This document shows positions 21,401 through 23,603 of a stretch of DNA of 23,603 nucleotides, piece after piece. The stretch spans positions 92,583 to 116,185 of the forward strand of contig PS015022.1 in assembly GCA_048213135.1 (NCBI GenBank), given 5' to 3'. Source of the DNA: Reclinomonas americana ATCC 50394. Taxonomy: Eukaryota > Jakobida > Jakobea > Jakobida. Every line of letters begins with the position of its first letter. Position 1 is the first letter of the stretch. The position numbers and the translations under genes were made by a program. The notes beneath the pieces are model-generated. The model saw only the letters and a list, made by a program, of their open reading frames with translations, made no database searches and was not told the DNA's origin.

Positions 21401-23603
21401 TGAATATCTTGTGCTGGGATCAAGAGCAAATCGTGCGCCAAGGACGCACAAAATTCCTCCATTTCTAGCAGTACATCCTCGTCGGGAGCAAATGCCTGCA
21501 GAAATGGTAAGGCCCGAGTGCCACAGACTGCCTGCGGGCATTGACAGACTCACGCTGGCGACTTTCTCGGCATGGTGCTTCAGCTCCCACTCGAACCACC
21601 ACTCCGTGAATGCTTGGTACACATCGGCACGAGTGACCGTGCTAAAAGTGACCCCTGATCGGCGCTCGTGCAGTCGCGGCAGCACGCGCATAATCATACT
21701 GAGCGTGATGGGCTGCAACACCAAACAACTCCCGTGTCAGCATGTCTCCTCCGCGTGCCAACGAGTTTGGTGGACGGAGTAGCGCACCGTGCGAGAGAGT
21801 TCGTCGAGACCAGGCACTGACTTGATGGCATTCTTGTAATCAAAGTTGACGGCCCACTGGCCCGTGGACTGTTGCATGCGCGAAAACCTGCCAGGAATTC
21901 GTACACATAAGCTAGGAAACTGGGTCGACGGGGAAGCTGCGTGACAACGACGAAACTGATCGAGAAACGTGTCCACTTGATCCGCCGTGAACTCACGCAG
22001 CACAATCTGCTCGTAGCTGACAGCGAGTCTATCCGCGTTGGCAAACACCTCCGCACGCGATGTCTCGCTAGCGAGTGTGCTGAAAAGTTCATCGCAGCGG
22101 TTGCCGAGCTCGTGAATGTACTCGAGACGGCACGAGATCACAAGCACCAGGTTCGGCCATTGCTCTAGTTGGTGTCGCCTGAACAGGTTGACCGGTGTCT
22201 TTAGCTCGTCGAAGCCGTCCATGATCAGCACGAAACGCCAGCCACGGTCGTCAATCATCGCAGCCTGGTCGGCCACCACGTCAATCGCATGCAACTCGCG
22301 AGGATCGTTGACTCGCCAAGAACACAACGCACCTCGTCAACAGAAATGCCGCCAGCCCGACGCAGCAAGTACGGCATCAGCGCCCCCTCCTTCTCCAGTA
22401 CCATCGACGGGATAGCTGGTAGCCGTGAGAAGAGTGGAACCATATTTTCGTGTTTCAGCCAAATCTGTTCCTCCATGTTGCGAACAAATGTGCTCTTGCC
22501 GGAGCCAGAGCGACCAATGACCAGCAGGACCTGTATACGAGCATACAATGAGAAAAGTGCACGCTATGCGAGTGCGCACGCACAGACACTCTGCGAGAGA
22601 AACACCTGACGACGACTTGAAGGGGAAAGGAATTCAAGGAGCCGGTCCTCGGCCAGCTGAGCTGCCGCCAGACCATTCTGTGACTCGTACTCCTTGATGG
22701 TGCGATTCGATTGCAGGGGAATCTATGGCAGCGTATTAGCAGAACTCCATTGGCACAGTAAAGAGCGCTCTGAACCTCACCGTATTCAGCGAGATCAGCC
22801 GGGACAGCTCGTCGTCGCCTTCCTTCTCCTGTCGGATACGCTCCAATGCCGCCGTCTTGACGAGAGAAATCTTGTCGTGCAGCACCACAGGCAGCCGCGA
22901 GTTGACGCTAACAGATCTGGGTCGTTGTAGGAAATCACCCTCCGCACCCTGCGAGCCACGCGCCGCGCTACTGGCCGGCACCAATGGCAACGGGGGAGTC
23001 ACGCCACCATCCACAACGCCGCTCGCCTGTACAAGCGGCGACGGGGAAGAGGGTCGTGACTCCCCAATCGACTCGGTGGCTGGGAGGTCGTCATCCCAGT
23101 CGTCGTCGTTCGCAGGCTGGCCAATAGGCGCCGGAACGAAGCGCAGAGAAGACCATGCAAAGGCCGGCCTCTCTTGCACAGCATTGTCCGACAATTCCTC
23201 CGTGGTCTCTTCGCTGTCGGACGATGTCTCGCTGCAGGAAGTATCGTCTGCAGAGGGTGACGATGGCGGTGATTCCTCGGGGTCGACAAGTGGAGCAGGC
23301 GTTTCGTCGACTTCCACTGTCACATCCTCCGCCGACGCTGCGTCTTCTGCTTCCACCTCATCATCCACTGGCGATGGTGATTGCTGTGGAGTTGTGCAGT
23401 GCAGATCATCAGCTGCTGCATCGTTCTCCACCTCTTCGACCGGCGGCGTTGACCTCCGTGGCATCGCACTGCGCAGTGCATCCGCTGCTGCTGCCACATG
23501 CTCCGTTGACGGAGCTGCTGCTGTTGAATCCACCTTCACCTGCTCGACCGGCGGTGCGGACCGCCGTGGCATTGCGCTGCGCAGCGCACCAGCCGCCGCT
23601 GTC
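15453..23603 (-). CDS. NLR-like STAND protein: repeat module, NACHT, pentapeptide repeats, about 35 WD40 repeats (5' partial)
   Basis: Signal-transduction NTPase with a C-terminal beta-propeller sensor; NACHT proteins oligomerise on activation. Exons: 23603-22781 (open at the window edge), 22722-22606, 22530-22333, 22264-21957, 21887-21788, 21712-21554, 21495-21394, 21324-21157, 21103-20930, 20871-20803, 20742-20589, 20525-15644, 15582-15453 with TGA; about 2460 residues in window, all phases consistent. Order: two ALRSAMPRR motif copies; an acidic Ser/Pro-rich linker; P-loop GRSGSGKST; Walker B VLIMDGFDEL with the NACHT acidic pair; ISCRLEYI (sensor-like Arg); SRTPITLSM; FHKSFLEYFAAL, typical of the NACHT C-terminal helices; about nine pentapeptides (GADL, RADLS, GANLL); then WD40s. 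Intron 22332-22265 (68 bp) is inferred from a frame change. The last intron (15643-15583) replaces an otherwise unlikely basic tail with an acidic end. Role in non-self recognition or regulated signalling is inference. Confidence 0.92.
15765..20316 (-). repeat. About 35 WD40 repeats in a single exon
   Basis: I count 35 units of about 43 residues with the GH-(V)-(A/S)-V-FSPDG-(V)SGS-D-TVR-VW pattern, plus a degenerate 36th. Thirty-five units would make five seven-bladed propellers. Several blades are degenerate, lacking GH or the terminal W (for example those ending RVLQVDD, MSYLVS and VVVTDIAT). The units are diverged from each other at protein level, unlike the near-identical arrays of fungal HET-E/HET-D type proteins. 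No intron interrupts the 4,882-bp exon. Confidence 0.93.
23429..23603 (-). repeat. Two N-terminal copies of the ALRSAMPR module in the NACHT-WD40 protein
   Basis: The complete copy at 23506-23429 is exactly 78 bp (26 codons): TEHVAAAADALRSAMPRR, then a PPVEEV tail. A second copy, cut by the window edge, reads AAAGALRSAMPRR then PPVEQV. The motif cores are 36 residues apart because of a 10-residue spacer. Unit length and core residues match the array in the downstream gene. Confidence 0.9.

Noticed and set aside
22288-22332. 38-nt intron ending GCGAG, or a genuine frameshift, in the NACHT exon
   Set aside because: A 68-bp intron 22332-22265 with a GTGCGT donor and CCAG acceptor fixes the frame and fits the size range of the other introns, so no lesion is needed.

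Overview
This is nuclear DNA from an intron-dense eukaryote, most likely a unicellular protist; the lineage cannot be named from the sequence. Five protein genes fill the window and nothing looks bacterial or viral. I traced about 78 introns by reading-frame continuity and family conservation. Most are 50-100 bp. Almost all are GT-AG, but several junctions are GC-AG or odder, and 11 start with the unusual donor GTTGCG. TGA, TAA and TAG all end genes here, so the code is standard.

Layout. (1) 139-3571 (+): ABCG-family half-transporter, 22 exons, about 656 aa. (2) 3844-8572 (+): a tandem ABCG paralogue cut into about 38 exons, about 658 aa, with two 8-bp exons. (3) 8723-9775 (+): FtsJ/RlmM-like SAM-dependent 2'-O-ribose methyltransferase. 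(4) 15232-9793 (-): a large low-complexity protein of unknown function. Its core is an uninterrupted array of about 33 near-identical 26-residue repeats (78 bp each), with a 20-N assembly gap inside. (5) 23603-15453 (-), 5' end outside the window: a STAND/NLR-like protein with an N-terminal repeat module, an acidic linker, a NACHT NTPase, pentapeptide repeats, and about 35 WD40 repeats in one 4.9-kb exon.

The most interesting observation joins genes 4 and 5. The NACHT-WD40 protein carries near its N-terminus at least two copies of the same motif (core ALRSAMPR+, then a PPV-E tail, preceded by EHV-A) that is amplified about 33 times in its co-oriented downstream neighbour. In NLR-like systems, shared motifs between a receptor N-terminus and a neighbouring protein usually mark homotypic signalling. 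I therefore propose, as inference, a receptor/scaffold pair: a WD40 sensor that oligomerises through NACHT and engages a multivalent repeat scaffold. I do not recognise the motif as a described death-fold or amyloid signalling motif.

The two ABCG genes are tail-to-head paralogues and share at least seven intron positions, including a 70-bp GC-AG intron at the same codon boundary. Genes 3 and 4 converge, with only 17 bp between their stop codons.
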